Source: Arachidicoccus ginsenosidivorans
Lineage (GTDB): Bacteria > Bacteroidota > Bacteroidia > Chitinophagales > Chitinophagaceae
Reading direction: 5' to 3'
Assembly: GCF_007971385.1 (NCBI RefSeq)
Contig: NZ_CP042434.1
Location: forward strand, 3,286,001 to 3,350,000
Length of the DNA: 64,000 nt
This document shows positions 29,530 to 39,177 of the stretch, piece by piece. Numbering within the stretch: position 1 is the first letter of the stretch; the number at the start of each line of letters is the position of its first letter. The notes beneath the pieces are model-generated. The model was not told the DNA's origin and did not search any database. It worked only from the letters and a program-made list of their open reading frames with translations. The position numbers and the translations under genes were made by a program.

Positions 29530-30888
29530 CTACAGGTTAGGAGGGCTTTCCAGCACGTAAACACTGAAGCTGGCCGGAGGAAGTACCCAGGTTTGATTTG
29601 TCTGTAAAACCGCACCCGATTCCGGTATCATCCTTTGATCCAGATGGGCAAATGTGCCCGCTAACTGATCTTGTTGTAGCCCTCCCGCTAAATCAAATAA
29701 CTGACTATGATCTAAGGAAAAGTTAAGTAGAACAAGTGCTTTACCTCCCGGTTTGTTTTTTTCTTCCTCATTGTCTACCTGTAAATAATAAGCTAGCACA
29801 GTAGAGCGCGTCTGGTCGTCTGCCACTTTCGTGGACAGCCATTGCACCCTGGCTGAAAGACCAAAGGCAGGTTGTTTGTGAAGGTCTGTGAGTGTCTTAT
29901 AAAAAGTCGCCAATTGAGGCTTATGAGGCGGCCGGGGCCAATCTAACTGATCCTTATCAAAGAATTTAAGCCTTTTGGTATTAGGGATTTCCTGGCCGCT
30001 ATAGATCAGTGGCACAGCTGGATATAAAAAGCTGAAGGCTGCCAAAACAGGGGCAAGGTTACCGTATTTTTCAAATTCCGTTCCATTCCAGCTATTCTCA
30101 TCATGATTACTGGTGAAATATAATTTTTCTGCGCCCACCGGCAAGCTATTATAATGCTGTAATGTAGCTTGAAACTCAGCAATAGTAGCAGGCAGCGACT
30201 CCTGGTGAAGCAGCTTTTCACTTGCGTGCATCCAGCGCCAGGCGTAGGTAGCGTCAAATACACTACTGTAACTGTCCTGGTCACATTCACCCAGAAAAAA
30301 TAATTGTTTTAACTTTTCACAGGCCGTTCTGGCCTTTTGCCAAAAGGATAGGGGAACCAGATGTGCCATATCACAACGGAAACCGTCAATATCAAACATC
30401 CCGATCCAATATTTCATGGCATGAATCATGGCAGACTGCATATCTGCATTCTGATAATTAAGGTCAATGACATCTTCCCATCCGTGGGTCTCAGTAAAAT
30501 TGCCCTCAGCATCCCTAAGGTACCAGTCGGGATGCTTGGTCCAGATATGATCCCAGCCGGTATGGTTGGCTACCCAGTCAATGATTACCTTAAAACCTTG
30601 CTGATGCGCCTGGTGTACTAGTTCTTTAAAATCAGCTGCCGTACCAAATTCGGGGTTGATTTCCATATAATTACTACAGCTGTAATAACTGCCAACGCTT
30701 CCTTTTCTACCCTGAACACTAATCGGAGTGAGCGGCATAAACCAGAGTATATCCACCCCCATTTTGCGCAGTCTGGGGAGGTGTTGCTCAAAGGCTTTAA
30801 TTGTGCCTTCCGGGGTATATTGTCTGATATTGACTTCATAAATACTGGCACCACTGAGCCAGTCTACACATTTAAATCGGGTACTCAT
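29530..30888 (-). CDS. GH13 alpha-amylase-family glycosidase
   Basis: A 452-residue TIM-barrel enzyme with the four GH13 regions: VIIDWVANHTGWDH, GFRCDMAHLV (nucleophile Asp), LFFLGECDQD (acid Glu) and FTSNHDENSWNG. A C-terminal beta domain follows. No signal peptide is visible, so it should act in the cytoplasm, for example on maltodextrin or glycogen fragments. It is a single gene with its own start at 30888, about 130 bases downstream of the MoxR-like gene and on the same strand. Exact specificity is not readable. Confidence 0.9.
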   Translation of the reverse strand: MSTRFKCVDWLSGASIYEVNIRQYTPEGTIKAFEQHLPRLRKMGVDILWFMPLTPISVQGRKGSVGSYYSCSNYMEINPEFGTAADFKELVHQAHQQGFKVIIDWVANHTGWDHIWTKHPDWYLRDAEGNFTETHGWEDVIDLNYQNADMQSAMIHAMKYWIGMFDIDGFRCDMAHLVPLSFWQKARTACEKLKQLFFLGECDQDSYSSVFDATYAWRWMHASEKLLHQESLPATIAEFQATLQHYNSLPVGAEKLYFTSNHDENSWNGTEFEKYGNLAPVLAAFSFLYPAVPLIYSGQEIPNTKRLKFFDKDQLDWPRPPHKPQLATFYKTLTDLHKQPAFGLSARVQWLSTKVADDQTRSTVLAYYLQVDNEEEKNKPGGKALVLLNFSLDHSQLFDLAGGLQQDQLAGTFAHLDQRMIPESGAVLQTNQTWVLPPASFSVYVLESPPNL

Positions 30889-31016
30889 ATATCGTATTTG
30901 ACGCTTAGGGTTTCATGTAACCCACGGTGAAATTTCCTTTGCAAAAAAAAGCCAAGTAATAACCCTGGGTTATAATGCCTGCAAATTTTTAGGTTGTTGC
31001 AAATCAGAAGTTATGT

Positions 31017-32510
31017 CTATTCATCCTCGTTAAAATCCATCATACTTCCGATCAAATCATTGAAATGAATCTGTCCTTCGACTATTTTTTTGCTGATCAG
31101 CGAATAGGCAGACAGGCCGTGCAATACAAATTCCATCATCAGGGTATGCTCATTTTGGGACAGATCCGGGTAGTGATCGCGTACAATTTTAGAGAGGCCT
31201 GTTACCTGTTCCAACAATTTCTGACGGTCTTTGTCCTTCATATCAACCAGGATATCTACATTGCCCCCCTGATCAAACCAGCTGATAATTTGGCGGTAAG
31301 GGTTTAGTTCTCTGCCTTCCATGGAAGTCTTTCCGGTCGGTGTTCTTTTGGCAGGAACGGGAAAATATAGCACAAACTGGCTGCGGATGGCTTTTTCCAA
31401 TAAGTGGAGTGCTACCTGAAAAGGACCTTCCTGTTCACCTTCATAGACTAATTCTATTTTTCCAGTAATAGCTGGGATAATGCCCATTAAATCACTGAGC
31501 CAGACAGAGGTGTGTTTTTCCTTGTTCACAAGGAGCCTTCTTTCGGCCGCACTGACCAGATTCTCCAGTGCAGCAATGGTCAGCCTTGCGCTGACTCCAC
31601 TTTTGCTGTCCACATATTCACTTTTTCTGGCCTCAAAAGCAATTTGTTCGACGATTTTTTTAACCAGTTCCGGCGTGTCAATCCGCTCTTTTTGGTCATC
31701 CAAAATAAGTGCTTCCTGTTCCGTAATCAGAAGTGCGGTGTTTAGATCCTTAGGGTAGTGTGTAAGTATTTGACTTTCAATACGGTCTTTTAGTGGGGTT
31801 ACAATGCTGCCCCTGCTGGTATAATCCTCAGGGTTAGCGGTAAATACAAATAAAATATCCAGATTCAGTCGCAGTTTAAAACCCCGGATCTGAATATCTC
31901 CTTCTTGTAATATATTAAATAAGGCCACCTGAATTCTTGCCTGAAGATCTGGTAATTCATTGATTACAAAGATACTACGATTACATCTTGGGATAATACC
32001 ATAATGGATGACCTCTTCGTCGGAAAAACTAAGGCGCAGGTTGGCTGCTTTAATAGGGTCAATATCGCCAATCAGATCAGCCACACTTACATCAGGGGTA
32101 GCCAGCTTTTCACCGAAGCGTTCAGATTTGTGTAACCAGCTGATAGGCGTATTATCTCCATGCCGCTCAATTTGTTGGTTTCCATATTTACTGACAGGAG
32201 CCAAAGGATCATCATTGATCTCACTGCCTTCTATAATAGGTATATACTCATCTAGTAAATCCACCATTTGTCTGGCGATCCTGGTTTTTGCCTGACCACG
32301 TAATCCTAACAGTAATATATTATGCCGACTTAAAATAGCGGTTTCTATGTCTTTTAATACGGTATCATCATATCCTAAGATTCCTTCAAATCTGGGAGCG
32401 CCTGACTGTAAACGACTAATAAGGTTTTTTCTAATTTCTTCTTTTATTGTAATTGACTGATAACCAGCTTTTTTTAGCTGCCCCAGTGTTTTAATTCGTG
32501 AAATATCCAT
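31017..32510 (-). CDS. MoxR/magnesium-chelatase-like AAA+ ATPase
   Basis: A 497-residue ATPase. The Walker A is a variant, LLGLRGQAKTRIARQM, and Walker B is IFVINELPDL. DILFVFTANPEDYTSRGSIVTPL holds the sensor-1 asparagine and the chelatase-type loop. The C-terminal 200 residues are helical. Relatives usually sit beside a von Willebrand-A partner and act as metal-chelatase-like remodellers; no such partner is encoded here. Function beyond ATP-driven remodelling is unknown. Confidence 0.8.
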   Translation of the reverse strand: MDISRIKTLGQLKKAGYQSITIKEEIRKNLISRLQSGAPRFEGILGYDDTVLKDIETAILSRHNILLLGLRGQAKTRIARQMVDLLDEYIPIIEGSEINDDPLAPVSKYGNQQIERHGDNTPISWLHKSERFGEKLATPDVSVADLIGDIDPIKAANLRLSFSDEEVIHYGIIPRCNRSIFVINELPDLQARIQVALFNILQEGDIQIRGFKLRLNLDILFVFTANPEDYTSRGSIVTPLKDRIESQILTHYPKDLNTALLITEQEALILDDQKERIDTPELVKKIVEQIAFEARKSEYVDSKSGVSARLTIAALENLVSAAERRLLVNKEKHTSVWLSDLMGIIPAITGKIELVYEGEQEGPFQVALHLLEKAIRSQFVLYFPVPAKRTPTGKTSMEGRELNPYRQIISWFDQGGNVDILVDMKDKDRQKLLEQVTGLSKIVRDHYPDLSQNEHTLMMEFVLHGLSAYSLISKKIVEGQIHFNDLIGSMMDFNEDE

Positions 32511-32895
32511 GTTACTAACGTGCTTTTCGTTGATTGCATCATTGCAGGTATAAAATCACATCTAAGTTAGCTGATTTTAAGCAACCAACTGCTAAAATCC
32601 ACCCAATTGTGGTGCTATATTATAGGTAACCAATCTAAGAAATAATAGTAAAAGCATAGTCATAGAAAATCAAAGCCGGCTAACCAAATGTTGGCTTAGC
32701 TGTTTAAAGATTAAGGGGGGCAATTTGTATGCATGTAAGTGTTTGATTATTAGTTTGTTATTTTATTGAAAGGTAATAAAATGCCTTGTTTTTATAATGG
32801 TTACTTCGATTAGAAGAGGTATGCTATATATATAGGTCCCATAAACACGGTCAGGATTGAATGAAAATTGTTCGTGAAAGCTGGTAAAATTCAAT

Positions 32896-33057
32896 ATGAA
32901 GTTGACCCAGGAGGACTTTGTGGAATTTCAGTGGAGAAAACCATATTTGGGAGATAGCTTGCTGTATCGATTTAAAAAAATAGCTGGGGTTTACAGGCAA
33001 CAATTAAAATTTTCTATACCAAAAGCAGAAGTCATAAGCCAATTGAACTGGGCTTAA
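32896..33057 (+). CDS. Possible small protein, 53 residues
   Basis: ATG to TAA frame encoding a protein-like composition (MKLTQEDFVEFQWRKPYLGD at the start, VISQLNWA at the end) with several aromatic and basic residues. No homology is recognised and no ribosome-binding site is clear, though Bacteroidota often lack one. It stands alone in the gene-poor region, so it may be chance or the edge of a lost gene. Confidence 0.25.
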   Translation: MKLTQEDFVEFQWRKPYLGDSLLYRFKKIAGVYRQQLKFSIPKAEVISQLNWA

Positions 33058-33812
33058 AAGGAAATAATGAAAGAAAGCAAGCAAGCAAGCACGTATTTGC
33101 TTAAATAAATTGCTTTAAAAATGAACAAATATGTCCCTGACAGTGTGCCGAATTTTGGAACCATCCTAAAAAATAATTAGAAAATACACAGCTTTATGGC
33201 CTAAAATCAGCACAAATCTTCGAACAGCAAAATAAATAATTACTAATAAAGTGTGTCATTTATATTTTGTTAACACATTAATTTAGTTAATCTCAGTATA
33301 GAATTTAAGTAGGGGGCTAATCAGAAAAACCTGTAATTGGAGGATGCCAGGGCAAAAAGTGAGATTACTAAGGAAAATCAAGTCGCTACAAAAGTAGAAA
33401 ATGAACCCAAAAATTGCATGATACTTCCTTTAAAAATGACCCGATGATCAAATAATCTCGGGGCCAGCAAAATGAAAAAATGTGACTTGGATGACAAAAT
33501 GTCTGCTCCAACCAGAGAGTTGCAATGAATCTGGGGCAATAAAATAACCAAAAAACTAAATAAACATTACCCCAGGGGAGGGCTAAACAAAGGCTCAAAA
33601 ATCAAAAATCCACTTACTGGATCCTAAAAAGGTAAAAAAATCAATTGCCAGAAAACCTGAAAATGGCCGGTGATTTTTGGGAAAAATCAAAAAAAATCGA
33701 AGCAAACACCAGGATGGCAAAAAACAAAATAGCGGCAAAAACCATTAAAAACCTTCAAAAAATCCTTTTTGAACGGCCAGAAAAACTGCGTCCGCCAAAT
33801 ATCAATTGATGC

Positions 33813-33859
33813 AAAATTTCCTCCTGCGGACAGAAAAATTGCTCGCAGGAGGAAATTTT
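33813..33859 (-). terminator. Terminator hairpin after the LEA-like lipoprotein gene
   Basis: A perfect 16-bp stem: AAAATTTCCTCCTGCG and its complement around a 15-base loop. It starts 34 bases past the stop at 33893. The stem ends in A/T runs, supplying the U-rich portion on the minus strand. Confidence 0.7.
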
Positions 33860-33892
33860 AATATTGGATAAAATCCGGGAAAATGGTCAAAA

Positions 33893-34336
33893 TTAGAATT
33901 TAATGGCTTGTTTGGTAGAAACGTCAAAAGGGACAGCCACGAAAATTCCAGACCTGCCAACCTTGGTTTTGCCTTTTACCTGCAACAAAATTTCCCTTTT
34001 CAAAAAAGCATCCGATATATTATTAAAAATTATACTACGATTAAAATGTAGGCTAGTACTAAAGAAAAAGGTAGTATCTGCTGGAATAACCATAAATGTA
34101 TCTAAATTATAATGTGTTAACAACTGATTGTTGGCATAGACGTCTGCGTCTATTTTTTTGAGTTGGATGGGATATTTATTCGGATTGAAGAAACTGAAGG
34201 TACCAAAAACCGTGGCGGTATCCCCGGAGAGATCCATCAGTTTTATGTTTTTTATGCCCCGAAATTCGATTCCGGCTGGCTTTTTACACCCCCATAAAAG
34301 AAGGCAAAAGAGTAGGATAGAGGCTGTCTTTTTCAT
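33893..34336 (-). CDS. LEA type 2-like lipoprotein
   Basis: A 147-residue predicted lipoprotein. The start at 34336 is chosen for its signal peptide and lipobox (KKTASILLFCLLLWGCKK); a longer frame from 34459 adds an unlikely extension. The mature part fits the LEA-2/WHy beta-sandwich (LSGDTATVFGTFSFFNPNKY, PIQLKKIDADVYANNQLL). In bacteria such proteins are periplasmic and of unclear function. Ends in the hairpin at 33813-33859. Confidence 0.75.
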   Translation of the reverse strand: MKKTASILLFCLLLWGCKKPAGIEFRGIKNIKLMDLSGDTATVFGTFSFFNPNKYPIQLKKIDADVYANNQLLTHYNLDTFMVIPADTTFFFSTSLHFNRSIIFNNISDAFLKREILLQVKGKTKVGRSGIFVAVPFDVSTKQAIKF

Positions 34337-34596
34337 TTTGAGTATACTTATGTTGCAAAATACAAAATAAGCCCGTAATCGAACATATATCAATTTTTTT
34401 GTTGTATCTTTGATGACTATAGAAATTAGCATTTTATAAAGTGAATGGGTATTAGTCATTATCTAATTTAATTAGTTAAACAAAAATATTATAATTAACT
34501 GAATAATAGGTAATTATAATAATAAATTAAATAAAAATAATAAAATAAAATGCCTCATTTTTCGTTAAAATTTAAACATAAAAACTCCTTATAGAA

Positions 34597-35223
34597 ATGG
34601 ACTATGAAAACACTGAAATACATGAATATATTATTGATTGTCAATTTTTACCATGTATTAACTGGTTTAAAATTTCAATTGATCAAAAATATATAAATTT
34701 TGATATATATGAAAGATGGAAAAAAATGAGTTTTGGCAACCGTTGTACCCTACTCGGGGGTGGTGGGCTGATTCAGCTCTCTGTGCCCGTCGAAAAAGGT
34801 CGAGATCAGAAAGCATTATTTAGGGATATCAAAATTTCTTATTTGGAAAATTGGCAGCTTAAATTTTGGAGAACCATTGTTTCTTGCTATAACAGGGCAC
34901 CGTTTTTTGAGTTTTATAAGGATGAATTGCAAGAGACCTTAATGAAAAAGCATACCTTTCTAATGGATCTTAATATGGAATTGATATCACTTTGTTTTAA
35001 ATATCTTTATGATAGTAAAGTGATTAGAGTAATTGATGGAAATAAAATGACTAAGATTGATTCTTTGGAGCATTATTTATTACCTAAGAACAGCCAGGCA
35101 CTACCGAGTCCGATTACCTATCACCAAATGTTTAGTGATCGTCATGGTTTTCAACCTAACTTGAGTATACTGGATTTACTATTTATGGAAGGACCTGAAG
35201 CAAAATTTTTATTAAGTAAATAA
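34597..35223 (+). CDS. WbqC-like family protein
   Basis: A 208-residue protein of the WbqC family. The characteristic start is CQFLPCINWFKISIDQKYI, followed by RCTLLGGGGLIQLSVPVEKG. The C-terminal QMFSDRHGFQPNLSILDLLF closes the family pattern. Family members occur in O-antigen and capsule clusters and alone in Bacteroidota; the activity is not established. It is a single-gene unit in very AT-rich DNA. Confidence 0.82.
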   Translation: MDYENTEIHEYIIDCQFLPCINWFKISIDQKYINFDIYERWKKMSFGNRCTLLGGGGLIQLSVPVEKGRDQKALFRDIKISYLENWQLKFWRTIVSCYNRAPFFEFYKDELQETLMKKHTFLMDLNMELISLCFKYLYDSKVIRVIDGNKMTKIDSLEHYLLPKNSQALPSPITYHQMFSDRHGFQPNLSILDLLFMEGPEAKFLLSK

Positions 35224-35605
35224 TATAAATAATTAATAAACAGAATAATATAAAATATTATATATTCTCTGCATTTCTCTTTTCATAAATTTTTTTATCA
35301 AATTTAACTATAATAAGTAATGTTACTGTTATTGATGTAGTTAGTATATTATTTAAACTGTGTATTTTAATATATAACTAAAATTAATAATATTAAAATT
35401 CATTTTTAAAATCTTGCTTTCATATAGTAAAATAATATAAATTATGAAAAATATAATATACCTGATTTTATTTTGCACTGTTTTGCTCAATATTTAATAA
35501 TTTGTAAAAACTGTTATTAGATTTCAGTTTTGCTTAAATCCTGAGTTGCTTCAAAAGAATTGCCTTATTTTTAGCCAACTATTTTTTCATTAAATTTTTC
35601 ATGCA
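35224..35605. other. Very AT-rich intergenic region
   Basis: 382 bases of extreme AT content with no reading frame. No recognised promoter or structured RNA. Confidence 0.4.
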
Positions 35606-37092
35606 ATGCATCGTAGAAAATTTTTACAACAAACTGCTATGGCTGGGGCCGGAGTGATGGTGGCAAAATCCGGATTTTCCAGGTTAACTAAATTTGACGA
35701 TTTTCCGGTAGTAAGAATTCCTGCCGGCCAACGTAAATTTAGAAGTGATGCCGTAGAGGCATTAATTACTGAAGTGAACCAAAAAATAGGCAATAAAGAA
35801 ATTGCCTGGTTGTTTAATAATTGTTTCCCTAATACCCTGGACACGACGGTGGATTATTCTTTGATAGGTGGCAAACCAGATACATTTGTTATTACGGGGA
35901 TATTGATGCGATGTGGTTACGTGACAGTACGGCACAAGTCACGCCTTATTTGCCACTATGCAAAAAAGATAAAAAATTGCAGCAGATGATTGAAGGGGTC
36001 ATCCGCCGACAAAATAAATGTATTATTATTGATCCATATGCGAACGCCTTTTATAAAGACGACTCAAAAGTGAGTGAATGGAAAAAGACGGACCATACGG
36101 ATATGAAACCAGGTGTCCATGAAAGGAAATGGGAAATTGACAGTCTTTGTTATCCGATTCGCCTGGCCTATAATTTCTGGAAGGATACTGGTGATACGGC
36201 TCCATTTGATGAGCATTGGAAAGAAGCCATGACCCTGGTCGTTAAAACATTCAAGGAACAACAACGAGTGGATGGCAGAGGGCCCTATAGTTTTACCAGG
36301 GAAACCTCTTTTGCGACAGATAGTGTTCCCCTCGGAGGATTTGGATACCCGGGTAAACCTAATGGGCTCATTTGTTCAATGTTCAGACCCAGTGACGATG
36401 CTACTATATTCCCTTACCTGATCCCAAGTAATTACTTTGCGGTTAAATCCCTGGGGCAGTTGGCAGAAATGTGGGAGAAAATAGGCAAAGATGCCGATAA
36501 AGCTAAAGAGGCCAGAGATTTGGCCAAAGAGGTTTATGTAGCCTTGCAGCAGGTGACGGTCATGCATCCTAAATACGGCAAGATATTTCCTTTTGAAGTA
36601 AATGGGTATGGCAGTATTAATCTGATGGATGATGCCAATGTCCCCTCTTTATTAGGCTTACCTTATTTAGAAGCCGTTTTCCCCAATAATGCTACCTATC
36701 TGAACACCCGTCGCTTTATTTTGTCCGAAGACAATCCATTTTTCTTTAAGGGAACAGTGGCGGAAGGAGTAGGAAGCCCGCATACGGGGCTTAATATGAT
36801 CTGGCATATCGGCATTTCTATGCGGGGACTTACATCCACCGATACGAAGGAGATGGCAGAGTGTCTGGAGATGCTTCGTTCCACACATGCAGGCACCGGC
36901 TTTATGCATGAATCTTTCGATCCCAGTGCACCCATTAAGTTTACCAGGAAATGGTTTGCCTGGTCAAATACGCTTTTTGGAGAATATATCTGGAAAATAT
37001 ACAGAGAGCATCCAGATCTGTTAAAAGCTCCGGCACCGGCCGTTGCGGCAACACCTCCCAGCAAACAAAAGAGTCGCTGGAAGATTTTCTAA
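35606..37092 (+). CDS. GH125 family exo-alpha-1,6-mannosidase-like protein (frameshifted)
   Basis: About 495 residues after repair. The N-terminus MHRRKFLQQTAMAGAGVMVA looks like a Tat-type signal. The main body matches GH125 (former DUF1237): DAMWLRDSTAQVTPYL, WEIDSLCYPIRLAYNFW and FAWSNTLFGEYIWKIY. Known members remove alpha-1,6-linked mannose from N-glycans. The frame breaks at GGGG (35896-35899); one extra G gives FVITGDIDAMWLRDS. It ends in a terminator and is followed by an unrelated LysR gene. Confidence 0.85.
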
Positions 37093-37130
37093 GATTTAGT
37101 TGATTTTAATTTTATTCAAATGCATATTCT

Positions 37131-37160
37131 AAGGGCGCCTCATGAAGTAGGTGCCCTTTT
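37131..37160 (+). terminator. Terminator after the GH125 gene
   Basis: Arms AAGGGCGCC and GGTGCCCTTT pair with one G-U, with a 10-base loop, then TTTT. It lies 38 bases beyond the GH125 stop and ends just before the LysR start. Confidence 0.75.
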
Positions 37161-37175
37161 AAATAAATAGTCAGG

Positions 37176-38075
37176 ATGTTGGATTTTAGATTAAAGGTTT
37201 TCCACACGGTGGCGCATCTTTTAAATTTTACCAAGGCGGCAGAGGAGCTTTCCATTAGCCAGCCGGCAGTAACCAAAAATATAAAGGAAATGGAGGCCCA
37301 ATTAGGTATCCGGCTCTTTGATAGAAAAGCCGGCAAGGTGGTGCTGACTGCTGCCGGTAAAACAGTGCAAGGTACCGCCGATAAAGTGATGGAACTTTAT
37401 GGACAGCTGGAATTTGATATTAATGTATTGAAAAATCAGTTTGGTGGGGTACTTAAACTGGGAGCCAGTACAACGGTCGGACAATATGTGCTCCCGGAAA
37501 TCCTGGCTCGTTACCATAGGGCTTTTCCTGAGGTTAAATTGAGTATGCAAAATGCCAATACAGAAATAATTGAACAGGCCATCCTAACCGGGGAAATCAG
37601 CTTAGGGGTCGTAGAAGGAAAAAAGCATCACCCCTTGCTTAGTTACCTGCCCTTTATTCAGGATGAGATTATAGCCATTGCCCATAAGGATAGAAAATAC
37701 GGAAATCAAAGTCATTTGTCATTGCAGCAGTTGGAGGAAATCCCAGTCGTTTGCCGTGAAAAGGGCTCAGGTAGTCTGGAGGTATTAGAAGCTGCTCTGG
37801 CAGAAAAAAATCTGAGCCTAAGCGATCTTAAAGTAGAGATGATGCTGGGCAGTACGGAAGCCATTAAATCCTTTCTGGAAAATTATGACTGTATCGGATT
37901 TGTGTCTATTGCGGCAGTGGCCGAATCTGTCAGCCGGGGAGAATTTAAGATTATTGAAATCCCGGAAATGGAAATTTTACGTTCCTTTTATTTTGTCCAT
38001 CCGGTTGGCATTGCCGATGGACTAAGCGCTTCTTTTATGCATTTTGCCAGGCATACCTATAACCAAAGGTTATAG
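37176..38075 (+). CDS. LysR-type transcriptional regulator
   Basis: A 299-residue LTTR. The N-terminal winged HTH is VFHTVAHLLNFTKAAEELSI...SQPAVTKNIKEMEAQLGIRLF. The periplasmic-binding-like effector domain begins at about residue 90 (GGVLKLGASTTVGQYVLPEI). It lies 68 bases upstream of, and in the same direction as, a YeiH-type exporter. The LysR/YeiH pairing is common, with the regulator controlling the exporter; the inducer is unknown. Confidence 0.9.
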   Translation: MLDFRLKVFHTVAHLLNFTKAAEELSISQPAVTKNIKEMEAQLGIRLFDRKAGKVVLTAAGKTVQGTADKVMELYGQLEFDINVLKNQFGGVLKLGASTTVGQYVLPEILARYHRAFPEVKLSMQNANTEIIEQAILTGEISLGVVEGKKHHPLLSYLPFIQDEIIAIAHKDRKYGNQSHLSLQQLEEIPVVCREKGSGSLEVLEAALAEKNLSLSDLKVEMMLGSTEAIKSFLENYDCIGFVSIAAVAESVSRGEFKIIEIPEMEILRSFYFVHPVGIADGLSASFMHFARHTYNQRL

Positions 38076-38143
38076 CATATCAATATTTGCCATAACAGAA
38101 AACCGACCTGTAGCCGCATCTTTGCCTCCTAATAACAGCGAAG

Positions 38144-39142
38144 ATGGTACAAAGAAAAGTAAAAGCTAGTCAGGTTAAATTTGTAAAATGGAGTGTTTTT
38201 TTAACGGTCATGCTGGGGTGTCTGACCCCCTGGGTCAGTGCCGGTATGGCTTTGTTTTTGGGGATCATAATGGCCTGGCTGGGTACTGTTCCCCTGGAAA
38301 AATATAGTGGCACTTTTATCAGGTATAGTTTGCAAGTGGCCGTTGTGGGCCTTGGTTTTGGGATTAATTTACAGCAGGCGCTCCGTGCCGGCAAGGAGGG
38401 ATTTCTGCTAACCTTTTGTTCCATCTTTATTACACTTAGCCTGGGCATTTTACTGGGACGAAGACTAAGGCTAACCACTCGTACTACCATTTTGATTGCG
38501 GCCGGGACGGCTATTTGTGGAGGAAGCGCCATCGCTGCCTTGGCGCCGCTACTTGCCGCGAAAAAAGAAGAGATCTCGGTGTCCTTAGGCATCATATTTT
38601 TACTCAACGCGCTGGCGCTTTTTATATTTCCCTGGTTGGGCGGCCATTTACATTTAAGCCAGCACCAATTTGGTCTCTGGTCCGCTATTGCCATTCAGGA
38701 CACCAGTTCCGTTGTAGCAGCAGCTGCAAGTTATGGCAATACTGCCTTAAAAATCGCCACAACGGTCAAACTGGAAAGAGCACTTTGGATTATACCGGTT
38801 TCGCTGATCTGCCTGGGGCTGCTTAAAAAAGAAGGCAACAAACAGCCAGCCACAGATAATCATGTTGCAACACAAAGCCGGCCACAGATCCGCATTCCCT
38901 GGTTTATATTCCTTTTTTTGCTGGTCATTGTACTGGGGGCTTATTTACCCATAATGCATCACATGGGCAAAGTTGCTTTGCCGGTTGCCGAAAAACTACT
39001 CTCTCTGACCCTGTTTTTTATAGGGACTGGTTTTACCAGAAAGGCTATTAAAAAAGTAGGGGTACGCCCCATGGTGCTCGGCGTACTACTTTGGATTTTT
39101 ATAGCTACATTGTCCTTACTATTTTTGATGCACGGTTTTTAG
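38144..39142 (+). CDS. YeiH/UPF0324-type putative sulfate exporter
   Basis: A 332-residue polytopic membrane protein with about ten helices. Family signatures are VVGLGFGINLQQALRAG, AAGTAICGGSAIAALAPLL and AIAIQDTSSVVAAAASYG. The family is annotated as putative sulfate or sulfonate exporters, but experimental support is thin. It is likely controlled by the adjacent LysR regulator. Confidence 0.88.
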   Translation: MVQRKVKASQVKFVKWSVFLTVMLGCLTPWVSAGMALFLGIIMAWLGTVPLEKYSGTFIRYSLQVAVVGLGFGINLQQALRAGKEGFLLTFCSIFITLSLGILLGRRLRLTTRTTILIAAGTAICGGSAIAALAPLLAAKKEEISVSLGIIFLLNALALFIFPWLGGHLHLSQHQFGLWSAIAIQDTSSVVAAAASYGNTALKIATTVKLERALWIIPVSLICLGLLKKEGNKQPATDNHVATQSRPQIRIPWFIFLFLLVIVLGAYLPIMHHMGKVALPVAEKLLSLTLFFIGTGFTRKAIKKVGVRPMVLGVLLWIFIATLSLLFLMHGF

Positions 39143-39177
39143 AGTATCTTTTGAACAAATAATATTTAAGTAACACC

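Larger units (their letters stand above)
32511..33892. other. 1.4-kb gene-poor region with strong A-over-T skew
   Basis: No recognisable gene family. It contains a 53-codon frame (32896-33057), a tetranucleotide run of AAGC repeats near 33075, and from about 33310 to 33800 a plus strand very rich in A. In 33541-33780 I count about 117 A against 40 T. An imperfect hairpin, GCTAACCAA with TTGGCTTAGC, lies near 32680. A long untranslated or RNA-coding segment is possible. Confidence 0.5.

Noticed and set aside
38170-38694. 174-codon minus-strand frame over the YeiH-type gene
   Set aside because: Fully inside a recognised transporter gene; no motifs of its own.
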